Below, piece by piece: positions 1 to 12,100 of a stretch of DNA of 64,000 nt. Made by a program: the position numbers and the translations under genes. The notes below the pieces were generated by a model. The model ran no database searches and had not been told where the DNA came from. It saw only the letters and a program-made list of their open reading frames with translations. Within the stretch, counting starts at the first letter, position 1. Each line of letters begins with the position of its first letter. This stretch comes from Torreya grandis (taxonomy: Eukaryota; Streptophyta; Pinopsida; Cupressales; Taxaceae), in contig JARHVA010003636.1 in assembly GCA_037957365.1 (NCBI GenBank), positions 449,001 through 513,000 on the forward strand. Direction: 5' to 3'.

Positions 1-684
1 TTTCAAATTTATGCAGTGTGTGCATCTCCCAAGATGGTCGGTTGGTTCTAAACATACCCCACAGCCCAAGTGCAGCAAATCCATCACTTCGAGTTGGGTT
101 GTGTTTTGTCTGGTGCACCTGTACAACCTAGCGGTGCTTGGGTTACGAAATAAATGCCAAAATTGAAAGAAAATAAATGAATTAAAAATAACTTAAAAAC
201 AATATTTGTCTGACTTGAACCTATTTCCACACTCAAAACACTCATATTTCTCCTCCGACAGTGGCATTTTTCCTCTAGGCTCACAAAACGTAGATTTTTA
301 TCCCCCAACAGTGACAGCTTTTACTTGAGGCTCATATATAAAAAAACATTTTTTTCTCCTCCGGGACTCTTCTTCCTCCAAGCTCCAATAGTGATTCATT
401 TTTTCTCCAGTTAAGTTCTTTTTTCACTGGTTTTAGTCTTAGCAGTTGTCATATTTGTAGGCTGAGGAACTGTTTTTACACCAAGGACAGACTGTGGAAC
501 AGTTTTTACACCAGCATCTGTTAATTTTTCCATTCAGGAAATACACCAACAGAAGGGATTTTCACAGAAAGCTATTGAATTTTCCCATTTTCAGTGAAAC
601 GAGCTCTTTTGTCAGTAAAAGAGGGTGCTGAGCTGCTATTTTTCGTAGGTAAGGGGTTTCCTGTTGATGTTCTGGAGAGTTGTT
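1..684. other. Non-coding, no gene recognised
   Basis: AT-rich sequence with T-rich runs. I see no credible coding region or repeat boundary. If UREG is intact, this is part of the intron after the exon at 2997-3101, or sequence just before the missing last exon. I looked on the minus strand for the conserved C-terminal UreG segment and did not find it. Confidence 0.5.
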
Positions 685-2105
685 TCCTCTAAACCACAGT
701 GCCTCCAAAAATAGACCCTAGGTTCCCATTAGAGGAGTGTATGAATGTTCTAGAAGCACAAAACGGAGGCAGAATAAATCATATACAATGCAATTTATAT
801 GGTGGAAATTATTGGCGCAGTTATTCCCAGGAGAAAACATATTTGTTGTTTCAAAAAGGGTCTAGCGTGAAAGCTTGTAAGAAATCAAAGGAAAATCATA
901 TCTTGATGAAAGAGGTGAGACGAAAGGAACCCTCTATTCCTTATGAAAAGGAAGACGAAGAGGTACCACAACCTCATGCAGGTTCATAGCGTAGGAAGTG
1001 TTGAGGCAGTTAATCTTCCCATCGATCAGTTGGGCATGTTGGACAAAAGAATAGTCAAAAAGAATATACCACCATCAGGTTCTTATGTGGCAGTTGCAAC
1101 AGGGATAAAGTAGGCAGTGCTATTGTCCACATTTTTGAATGCCTATAAGATCCCTTCAATTGTAGCAAACTCTACCTTCAATCATCAAATGGTGTGTTTA
1201 ATAAATAATTGAGGGATAAAGGAGTTAACTTTGGATGAACATTTGTGGTTTGATTTGCATTTAATTGTGCAAGTTGTGGAACCCATAGTGGATGTCTTCC
1301 ATGTTGTAGACACAAATACTCCTAATTTAGGAGAAAAATATGGTACCATTGATCCACAATATGTTGAACCGCCTCAACACGCCTCTATGCATGGCTGGTT
1401 TTGCACTAGATCCAAAGTGGTAATGATATTGGCTGTTTTTGCACTCAATCTAAAGTGGCAATGATACTGAGACGACAAAGGAGGCACCATTTACTGCTGC
1501 AAAGATGGCAAACAGTGGGAGGAAGACATTTGTACATAGAGAAGAATCACATGCTATTCACAAACAATTAATTTCCTTTCTTTGTGGGCAGCCTGAATTT
1601 GTATCTTTGAAGGCAAAGAAAATGATAAGCATAAGGTATACAATAGATTGGAGGACACTTTATGCCAGACATTCTAACGAGTTCTTAGGTTTTCCATTTA
1701 TCTGCTTTCTCAAGGGGCAAGTTTCACTGCTTCTGTGAATGATTGGAGCATGTATGGTTGCATTCACAATTTGAAAGGAACCCATTGAGATCAAAATAGC
1801 AAAAAATTGGGTGTTTTGTCCACAACAGTGGTTGGTTGAAATCGTACAAATCATGTCTAAAGAGAGAAGCCTTCTAGACAACGGGATGTGAATCTTGAGT
1901 ACATCTCTCAAGTATTCTATCATAGATGGGTTCTCAGAGTTGGCAGTTAAAAATGATCGTACACCACCTTCCAGTGATCATGTCAAGATTTAGTAGTTCC
2001 TCCTGCAGTTGATGATGCAAAATGATGTTGAAGAGAATCTCTCCACTTTCGATGACGAAAATCCAACAACCAGATACACAGCTTCCTCCTTTTTTTCTTC
2101 TACAT
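685..2105 (+). pseudogene. Degenerate hAT transposase (BED finger and DUF659-like)
   Basis: Plus-strand fragments in several frames follow the order of a plant hAT transposase. Around 699-989 a BED-finger-like stretch reads RINHIQCNLYGG and later KACKKS, as in the C-x2-C and 'KPC' parts of hAT zinc fingers, but the second cysteine position is Tyr. Around 1130-1215, NAYKIPSIVANSTF and HQMVCLINN resemble the start of the DUF659 domain. Around 1231-1350, LIVQVVEPIVDVFHVVD resembles its later segment. Stops and frame changes break it throughout, and I could not find terminal inverted repeats. It lies in UREG intron or flank. Family assignment is by motif memory only. Confidence 0.55.
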
Positions 2106-2996
2106 TACATGTTCATTGATGATCATTCGATTTTGTATTGCTGATGTAATTGAAATGCGATGCTCATAATTTAAGTTCTGGATGTTTGCGACATTTGTTA
2201 TGTATATTTTCAATAAAATTTAGGTGTATTTTGAATATTTCCAATGTTTTTGTTTCCAATGTGCATCATTCATTGTTATGTATGGTATAATACAAATGCA
2301 CCCTAACCTGCCGCATTGGGTGTCAACAAATCGACATCTGTTGTTGCAGACAATGGATCTTATTCTGAGATTGCAATTGAGATTGTGCCAAAATACCCCC
2401 TCATCATTAGAGTACCAAGGTAAATGAGATTTTCTCCTATTTGAGGAACTAATTTAGATCCACAACCAATTCATCATTGTAACAACTTTTGTCTTTCTCT
2501 TAAATAAATAAATGAGTGACCACTAAAAATATAGTCAACATATAAAATATGACTGTCAACATTGCCCTGTCTTGTTTCTTGAACACTGGAAAATATGAAA
2601 ACAGCATCCGTTTTTTTTTTTTTTTTTAAATCTATTTGTGCTCTTCATGTTTGTAAGGACAACATTTTAAAGAAAGGTTGTCCAAGGGGTATGCCATGCG
2701 ATATCTTTAAGTGTTTAGCCTTCTGTTTCTTGAGTTGCATGGAAGTTATACACCATAGAAACAAGCCAAATATTACAAAGTATTTTGATTCATAATGGTA
2801 ATACAAGTAAGGCACCTAAAGATTGGATTGATCAACGTCTTTAATGCTTTACTCACTTGGATCAAAACATCAAGCAAATATTCAAAATTATCACTAAGAA
2901 ACTATGAAAGAATACAAAAAGGCACTTAAGAAGAGATTGCCCTTGAATCTCTGCACACCGTGAAACATATCTATCAATCAACAATATTTTTGTCAC
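2106..2996. other. UREG intronic sequence, no gene recognised
   Basis: Sequence immediately downstream, in the UREG sense, of the exon at 2997-3101. It includes a T tract near 2608-2627. No final UreG exon was found here by reading the minus strand. Short open frames look random. Confidence 0.5.
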
Positions 2997-3101
2997 CTGT
3001 GCAAAAACAAAAGGTCCTCCATCACGCATCTGAAGTGAATCACGCTCCATAACTTTCAAGTCAGCTCCAACTGCTGCTGCAAGATCTGTCTTATTAATTA
3101 C
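2997..3101 (-). CDS. UREG: UREG exon with NKTD guanine-specificity motif
   Basis: 105 nt, 35 codons in phase 0, beginning [15 protein letters not shown] and ending [13 protein letters not shown] is the G4 motif that selects guanine. The acceptor is TTCCAG and the donor is GTGACA. The next exon should begin Val-Lys-His-Gly and finish the protein, but I could not find it between 1 and 2996. Confidence 0.94.
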
Positions 3102-6100
3102 CTGGAAAATAGAGGGCATATCAGTTTCACAGGAAGCATTTTTCAGATATTAATGCATAGAGGAAATCAGAAATTAAAAGGAGAAAATTCTAAACCAATT
3201 AAATACAAGAAACAATGTACACAACCACTTTAAATGGATACTAACCTTGAATTGCCAAATCTTAGATATGAATGAAATAAAGATAATTGTTTATGAAATG
3301 TGTTAAAATTCCATCCTTGTGAACATTAAATGAAATATGCATTTTACATACAAGCAGATCTGCTTGAGTAATCCCTGGGCCACCTTTTCGAGGAATCTTA
3401 TCACCTCCAGAGACATCAATGATATAGATGATATAGTCTGCTAGCTCTCTGCTGAAGTTTGCAGCAAGATTATCTGAAATGAATGAAAAATAAAGCAATA
3501 TAAGTAATTATGATTACTTTTAGAAAGACAATAACGTCACCAGATGCCATTACAAGAAGTGTTCATCCATTTTCCTGTCATTATCTCTCCTTTCTTCAGT
3601 TTAAGGAAGGGATACTTAGTCTAAGCAAGCAAGTTAATGCAGTCTAGGAACACAAAACACTTTCAGATAAAAACCAATAGAATAGAGAAGGGACAAATTT
3701 GGATTGAAATAGTTGTGAAATAATATAGGAAGTACCCCAACATCGTTGTTAAGACACTGCCCAAAAGTAGTTGATGACAGTACAAGACTTACCACGAATA
3801 AGAGGAGTGTGGTAACACACAAGATATTCATCTCTCCATTGTGAAATGCGATCAGCAAAAGAGAACCAATTTCAACGAAGAAAAAAGTTTCAAACCAACT
3901 AGGACCCATTTCTAACCTATCAAATGTTGTTCTAAATTTTTTCTGAAACCTGAGACAACATTTTGATGTTTCTGTCCACATTTCAATAGAAACTTTGGGA
4001 AATGGCAGTCCCTCCTCTTCCAGAACCCACATATCATACACGACAAAAACAGGTACCTACAATGTTGTCAGACCAATAACCACATATGCCTATCAATCCA
4101 AATATGCAAGGCTAATCTTATTAACAGGATTTGTGATACAAGATATACGGATCAGATTTGGCCATTGGAGACTTGGCCCTTATGGATTTTCTGAGATTAC
4201 AAGAGTAAATCTCTAAATAACACCCGACCTTATGATCAGGATGTTGGTTATATCTCTTGCTAGCCTCCAGCCCGTGCAATATGACAAGAGTGGTAAGACA
4301 GAAAACCTTCCCTTTTACCTTTTAAAGCTACCTTTCTGTATGTCTTTTTTATTATTCACACAGCTAATAACCATTTCATAGGTTTATTTCCACCTATATA
4401 ATGCTTCCTTTAGGATTGGATCTGTTTTGCCCCGTTGCCAAATGACATCATGCATTAATATCTTTTAAGTTTCAACCAATCATGTAGTATAACCATGTCA
4501 TATGTCTATTTACACCTATAGAATAGTTAACTAATGTTATTGCTAGGCATCACTTCATTTCACTACTCGATTAGCCTATAATAACACGCCTCACAACAAG
4601 CAATAAAACAAGATGCTTTTAATCAAGAACCATTGTATTCCTTAAACCGAGAATTCATACAATTTAATTTTATAGTAGGGGATCCATAATACCCCTAACA
4701 TATTAAGCATGGATTTTTGCCATGCGAAGGAAACAACCCTCATATAACCCTAAGGATTATCAACATAAGGCTTGACTAATCACCAGATTCCTGCATTTAT
4801 GTATATAAGAAAAACACAACAATCATGGTTTTATGACATCATCAAAATAGCATGATGTTAGGGTCAAAAATCAAAATATAAGGCCATATAATTACCAGTC
4901 ACAGCATGTGAATTTTGCCAAATTTACGGTGAGACCTTTCTACATGTCCTACTCCATATGTATCATACTATTGATATGAAACCTTCTTCTAAACTCATTT
5001 TACAAGGAACAAAAGGCAATAACTCTTGAATTGTCCATTTAAAAATAGCCTAGGGATACAAGAAGGCAAAAAAAAAGTTCCATAATATCGTGCTCCCATC
5101 TAAAAGAAAATCTGCCTTCATATATTCAAGCTCTCACCTTTCTCAAGCACCAAGGGAAGATTTTATGCTTTCATAAGAAAAACAAGTCCTCAACCATAGT
5201 GAAATTCAAATAAATGATATGTAATTATGAAAATGTATAAAAATTTGAGATGCTTTAGAGATTTTTATGAGTCTCCAAACTCCACATGGAATCACTTATT
5301 TTTGTATTCAACATTCTTCTCTTTAATATTTGTAACTAATCACTAGCCAACTATTAGCACTAAGATGCAACTAATTCTAAACACTGTAAAATCATTTGGT
5401 TGGTGAATAACAAAATGTGTCATGCGCATTATCATACATGTTCATGTTAATTGAGTGAGTGGGTCGACAACTTCTGGTCAAGACACACTCCTAGAAAATC
5501 TTCCACAGAATCCCCGGATGAACATCATACAATCCTATATAATGATGAGTTGAAATAATCAAATGTTAATAACAAGTTTTGTTATGTCTAATTGGGTTAG
5601 TGATGTTATGAAGTTGTGGGTGGTTGTCCAACCATCACCTACCACCACAAAGGGTCCTCTGATACCTATATCACACCCCCATTAAATATTTATGGTATGG
5701 TCAGTTTCGCATGGGGACATCATTGTGGAAGACTGTTGGGAGATTGTCAATGTCAAGGACTTGGCCGGTGATCCCTACACATGCTTATTCAATGAGTGTT
5801 GCGAGTAGCCTTTGCAAACATATTTTGTGTATATTAGAGTGTGAATTATTAATTTTTGAGTGTAATGTGTACGTGTAAATCAAGTGTGATTACATTTTGT
5901 ATCCTCATATTTATCAAATTGTTGGACAATCAACCCTCAAATACATTTAATATCTTTGGCATCCTTATTGTGTCCTTTGGGTGTGCATAAGAATTAGGGA
6001 GCATGTAAAAGTGAAGGGGATTCAAATGTGAATTGATCTGAATCATCACTAAACAAAAGTGTTAGTGTTAGTGGTTGTGTGGGTTCTCTAAACTATCTAG

Positions 6101-9100
6101 AAGGTCAACGGAAGCTTGTGGGAGCATAGCAAAGATGTACCACACAATGCATGGAGCAAGTGTAAAGGGCTTGAAGGGTAGATGCCACTATTGTCAATTT
6201 TGTTGCAAAATATCGTGTGGTGGTTGATCTGTAATTGATGTGTATATTCCATTGCACATGTTCACGTCAAGTGAGTGGGTTGACAAATTCTGGTCTAGAC
6301 ACCCTCCAAGAAATTCTTCCACAGAATCCACTGATGAACATCATACAATCCTATATAATGATGAGTTGTAATAATCACATGTTAATAATAAGTATTGTTA
6401 TGTGTAATTGGGTTAGTGATCTTATGAAGTTGTGGGTGGTTATCCAACCATCCCCTAGCATCGTGAAGAGTCCATTAATGTATGTATCACACCCCACATT
6501 AAATTTTTATAGTATGGTCAATTTCACATGGGGAAATCATTGTGGGAGACCATCAAGAGATTGTCAATGTCATGGACAACTAGGCTAGTAATCCTTACAC
6601 ATGCTTATTCGATGAGTGTTGCAAGTAGCCGTTGCAAACATATTTTGTTTGTATTAGAGTGTGAATTATTAATTTTTTAGCGTAATGTGTACATGTAAAT
6701 CAAGTGTGACTCCATTGTGCATCCTCATAATTACCAAATTGTTGGACAATCAACCATCAATACATTTAATATTTTTGGCATCCTTCTTGTGGCCTTTGGT
6801 TGTTCATACAAATTAGGGAGCATGTAAAAGTGAAGGGGATTCAATTGTAGATTGACCTTAATCATCACGAAATGAAAGTGTTAGTGTTAGTGGTTGTGTG
6901 GGTTCTCTACACTATCTAGAAGGTCGACATAAGCTTGTGGAAGCGTAGCAAAGACGTACCACACAATGCTTGTAGCAAGTGTAAAGGGCTTGTAGCAAGT
7001 GTAAAGGGCTTGAAGGGTAGATGCCACTCTTGTGGATTTTGTTACAAAATATGGTGTGGTGGTTGATCTATAATCGACGTTGATTTTCCATTGCACATGT
7101 TCACATTAAGTGATGAGTGGGTCAACAACTTCGATTCTAGACACCCTCCAAGAAAATCTTCCACAGAATCCCCCAATGAACATCGCACAATCCTATATAA
7201 TGATGAGTTGAAATAATCACATGTTAATAATAAGTATTTTTTATGTAATTGGGTTAGTGATGTTATGAAGTTGTGGGTGGTTGTCCAACCATCACCCACC
7301 ACCAAGAAGAGTCCATTGATGTTTGTATCACACCCCCATTAAATTTTTATGGTATGGTCAGTTTCACATAGGGATATCATGGTGGAAGACCATCAAGAGA
7401 TTGTTAGTGTCATGGACAGCTTGGCTAGTGATCCCTACATGTACTTATTCAATGAGTATTGCAAGTAGCCATTGCAAACATATTTAGTGTATATTAGAGT
7501 GTGAATTATTAACTTTTGAGCATAATGTGTACCTGTAAATCAAGTGTGTGACTCCATTGTGCATCCTCATAATTATCAATTTTTTTGACAATCAACCCTC
7601 AAATACATTTAATAATTTTTGCATCTTTGTTGTGCATGTCCTTTGGTTGTTCCTATAAATTAGGGAGCATATAAAAGTGAAGGGGATTCAATTGTGAATT
7701 GACCAGAATCATCACTAAATGAAAGTGTTTGTGTCACGTGTGAGTTTTCTATACTATCTAGAAGGTCGATGGAAGCTTGTGGGAGCATAGCAAAGATGTA
7801 CCGCATGATGCTTGTACCAAGGATAAAGGGCTTTAAGGGTAGATGCAATTATTGTAAATTTTGTTGTAAAATATTATGGGATGGTTGATCCGTAATCAAC
7901 CTATATATTCCATTGCACAATTCATGACCATAGATTGTTACTTTTTTTGTATTTTTGTTTCCAAGTTCTATGCTATTGAAACAAAACTCATGATACAATT
8001 TGATACTTTCTACAACCCTTTTGGCTGTCATCTGCATCATATATTTCATTATGCAACCTTACACATGCTCTCATACATGCTACATAGACTGCATATCATG
8101 TTTCATACTCCAACTATGCTATCACCAAAACATGTGATTTGTTTCAAACACACAAAATAATAGTGCATAAAGTATACATTGTTCTTAAACTTTATGTGAG
8201 ACTTAATTGAACTCCTACTTGTTGTAATGAACAAGTGGTATGCTTGAACTCATATATTTTGTTGATTCTTATGCTCTCTTAGGTGTTTGAGATAATGAAT
8301 TAGTTGTAGGAAAAAGAAGTATGCAAACAATGAATCAAACATGCCAACAAAATAGAGAAATACACAAGTTATCCTAGAGAAACCCACCCAATGTGGGGAA
8401 AGTCCAGAAGAGTGAAGCCATGCTTCCTCATCTCCACTACGTTCTTTGTGATTTTACAAGCTCACTACCTTCTTGAGGATTTCAAGGACACCAACATGTT
8501 TCAAAAATATCTAACACCGCAAATGTTCTTTGCAATCTACTGTGGATCACTTGCTTCCTCAACAAACTTCACTATTGTCCTCAGCCATCTCAGTTGATCT
8601 CAGTTGTGTAGTCTTCTTCATTCTCATAACTCAGACTTCAATTCATTCCATCCATTGCCTTGAACTTCCATAGGTTCATTTATACAATAGTACATTCCAC
8701 AAGCTCGAACAAGAAGCCCAAAAGTAAAGAAACTAAAAATAAACCGTCTCTCTGTCATTTACTCTTCTTGTGCATTGCATTGTGGCTAAACAGCTGCTTA
8801 AAACAGGGAAAAAATGCCCTGATAGTTGTGAAACCACCCCTTCAGGTTTCAAAATCACCCTAGCGGTTACATAACTTCCCCCTACTTAAATCAACAAAGC
8901 CCTACAACTTGCAAAGACCATATCTTTTGCATATGAACACGAAATTAAGTGCCTTTTTTTAAATAACTTTTCAAGAGGAATCCAAATATGTAATCTAAAA
9001 CCACTTTGGATGTTTTTCCTATGATTTTTTGCCTTTGCACCAAACCTACATTGAATGAGGTCATAAACTATCATAGACACATTTCTAGTCTTATTAATAG

Positions 9101-12100
9101 ACAATTAACTCAACCAACTGATTTTGATGATGTACAAGATCCAATTTCGAATTACACGTCCCCAATTTGAAGGCTTTTGGTCTCACAAAAGATTTATAAT
9201 GAGTTTCCTTCTATCTTCTCAAATGATATACTTGTTCTTCATCGTCTCTATTGGACTAGCAATTGTTCTCTCTTATAGAGCACTATTCCTCTCTCTTGGA
9301 GCATATTGTTACAACCTGCAACTTGCAAAACCAGATTGGTTTAAAGTTTGTGACTCCTTCAAAATTTTGTCAACTGACCTGCTTGAACTCTTGGGTGTCT
9401 TGGCCTTCCTCTTGGTATGCTCTTTGCACTCTTGGTGCCTTGCCTTCTGCGCTTTTGGCTATTCCTCTTAGCCCTTGTGCTGCAATATGCATGCTAGTAG
9501 GCTAGGGAAAAACTCTCTCTTGAGAGATGCTTGCTACAACTTCTTTGCTGCTCACATTCTTTCATCAAGTGATAAAGACATTTTATCATGTAAGTGGCTT
9601 ACAACAAATTACCACTTTTACAAAATTCCCCTTATCCAGGTTCTTACAATTCAATGTTTGCATCAATAATAAATGCAACATACATGAATGAAAAATACAA
9701 TTCCTTCTACAAAACTACCCCTATCTTGGGTGCTGTCTCAAGTTTGCATCCGCAATAAATGCAACACACATGGAATCAAATGTCTTCAATGAAGGTAACA
9801 TGGATGCTAAAACATGCATCTTGCTATCTCACCTTTGTGATGCCCTGGACTTAAACCTTTGCTTGGTGTTTTCTCTCAACTTGGAGTGCTTCTTTATACT
9901 TATCTTATCACGTGCTACAACAAATGGTAAAGAAAATAAAGCATATCTTGCATATCAACATGAACATGTGAAAATGCTGAAAATGATACAACCTCGTTGA
10001 TGCAATCAGCTGCTAATACATGTGTCTCTCAAATAGATTGGATAGTGCTCCATATTTACCTTTGATGACTGAAATGCCTCCCTGCTCGCTCATACATGAT
10101 ACAAATAAAGGTAGTTCCCATCTTTGCTCTTCAAGAAATGAAACACACAATAAATTTGGAGATGCTTCTCAGTGTGATTGTTACACATACATATGCATGC
10201 CAATCAACAATTTAGTTTTGCAAATATTCTATCCATGAAACCAAGAATGAACTCCTATAATTACCCATTTGCGATGATGATGGAGACTCCTATGTGGGCT
10301 GCCCCCTCTTGATGGATTCTTTCATGCATATCTCCTCTTTTTCATTTGCTACCTCTTGAATTGTAGATGCTTGAACAACTTCCCTTTTGCTTGTAGATGT
10401 CTCTTCCTTCTTGAATTGCGCCTTAAAATTATTTGGGTGAAGTTGTGGATGAAGTTTCTAACATTTTGCATGCCAAGGCCCACTCGTGTTACATTGAATG
10501 CAATAATTCTTGCCCATTTCCTTGGACAACATTTTCATCTCTTTTCCTTTATCCTCATATTAATTTGGATAGTGTTCTTTACAACTTGCATCCTCTTTGC
10601 TTATTACGCCTTTCTCTTCTTTAGATTGGAAAGTGGTATGAACAATTGTCCTTATTGAAGTTCTTTGGATTATCAATGACAGATTGCTTCTTCCAACACA
10701 GCCAAACAATGGTTATGTTGATGCAGTGGATTGCACCCGGGGGCAGGACGCCTAGCTCTCGCCCTTCCACACACAACAATGGAAACTCCCCTCTCGCCTG
10801 TGGGACCGGCGAAGCTGGAGGGGAGAGTCTCTAGATAAGGGCTAGCTCCCTCTGATCTATCTTTTAGGCCCTGGTTTCTCCTACTGCTAACAAATAAATG
10901 GAAAAAGGGGAGGGGGGCGGGCGGGGGATGAAAAGGGAGAGAGAGATGCTGAAAACAGAACCTATGCCTAAAAACGAAAAGGTGATACACCAGAAAAGTT
11001 TGATCCACTCAGGCCCGAACATACACTTTTCACCAAGAGGAAGCGCCCATAAACTTCATCTGACGTGGGAAACTCTTTTGTTTCAGTGAGTCAGGGGTCC
11101 GTAGAGATACAGGGTGGAAAGAACTACCAAAGGTGCTCTGCGACACACTTAGGCAACCTATTCACATGCACCTATATTCCTGTTGTAGACACTTCTGGCA
11201 GACCTGCAGAAAAGAGACTTCACAATGCACTAGACATGCTGTAATCGATATGTGAAAAGCATGAAAGACAATGACTTAACACAAAAGAAGAACACAGACA
11301 TATACTTTAAAGCGCAAGTCCAAATAGAGGTAAAAATGCTAAGTCCTGATTCAAGGTAAAATCTGGCAGCTCTGCCTTACAAGCCCGAGAGATTTTTGGG
11401 CAGAGTTTTGCCTTAAGGCTAAGAGAATGGATCCTTCTCAAATGAGAATTTTTACAATATATAGAAAGAGGAAGAGAACTTGGCGCTTTCTAGGAAAGAC
11501 TTTGGCGCTCTTTTTGCAAGCTGGCCCATGTGCGCTTTGAGCCTTGGGAAGAGGGAGCCGTTTGATTGTTGACTCCTGCTTTGACTTTGGCGTTCCACAT
11601 TAATGTGAAAACATGGCCGCGCCTCTTTTCTGCAAACAGACTGCTCTTTTCCTACAAACTAACTGCGGTTTGTCCCCTCATAAATGCCAACTGGAGAAAG
11701 CAGGCCGCGCCGCTCACTGTTTGTGCCGTTTGGTGACCATCTAGCAATAACTTGCCTCCCCTTTGCCACTTGAACTGCTTTGTCTTTTCCTGCGGTTTGT
11801 CTCATCCTGGTTTCTTCAGCCCTCGGGGCTACCTTCTGGCGGGTCGCTGCATTCCTTGGGCCCTTTTCTGCTTGCCTTGGCCACTTTCCGCTGATTTTCA
11901 AATAAGTGACACGTGGCGCGTTCCGTTTTGAAACGAGCAGGACACGCAGAAGCATCCGCTTGACTCATGGAAGCTTTAGGCACCCTTTGAAGGTCCTGCA
12001 AAAGAGGACATGTGTCAGCTTCCGCTCTCTTTAGCAATTCGTCCGGGGCCCACCACAGTTCTCGTGGGACAAAAGAGAGACCACGGACGCTGACACTTGT

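Noticed and set aside
3634..4041. 135-codon minus-strand open frame next to UREG exon 3352-3473
   Set aside because: No UreG or other known similarity, no splice context, and amino-acid composition like translated AT-rich intron.
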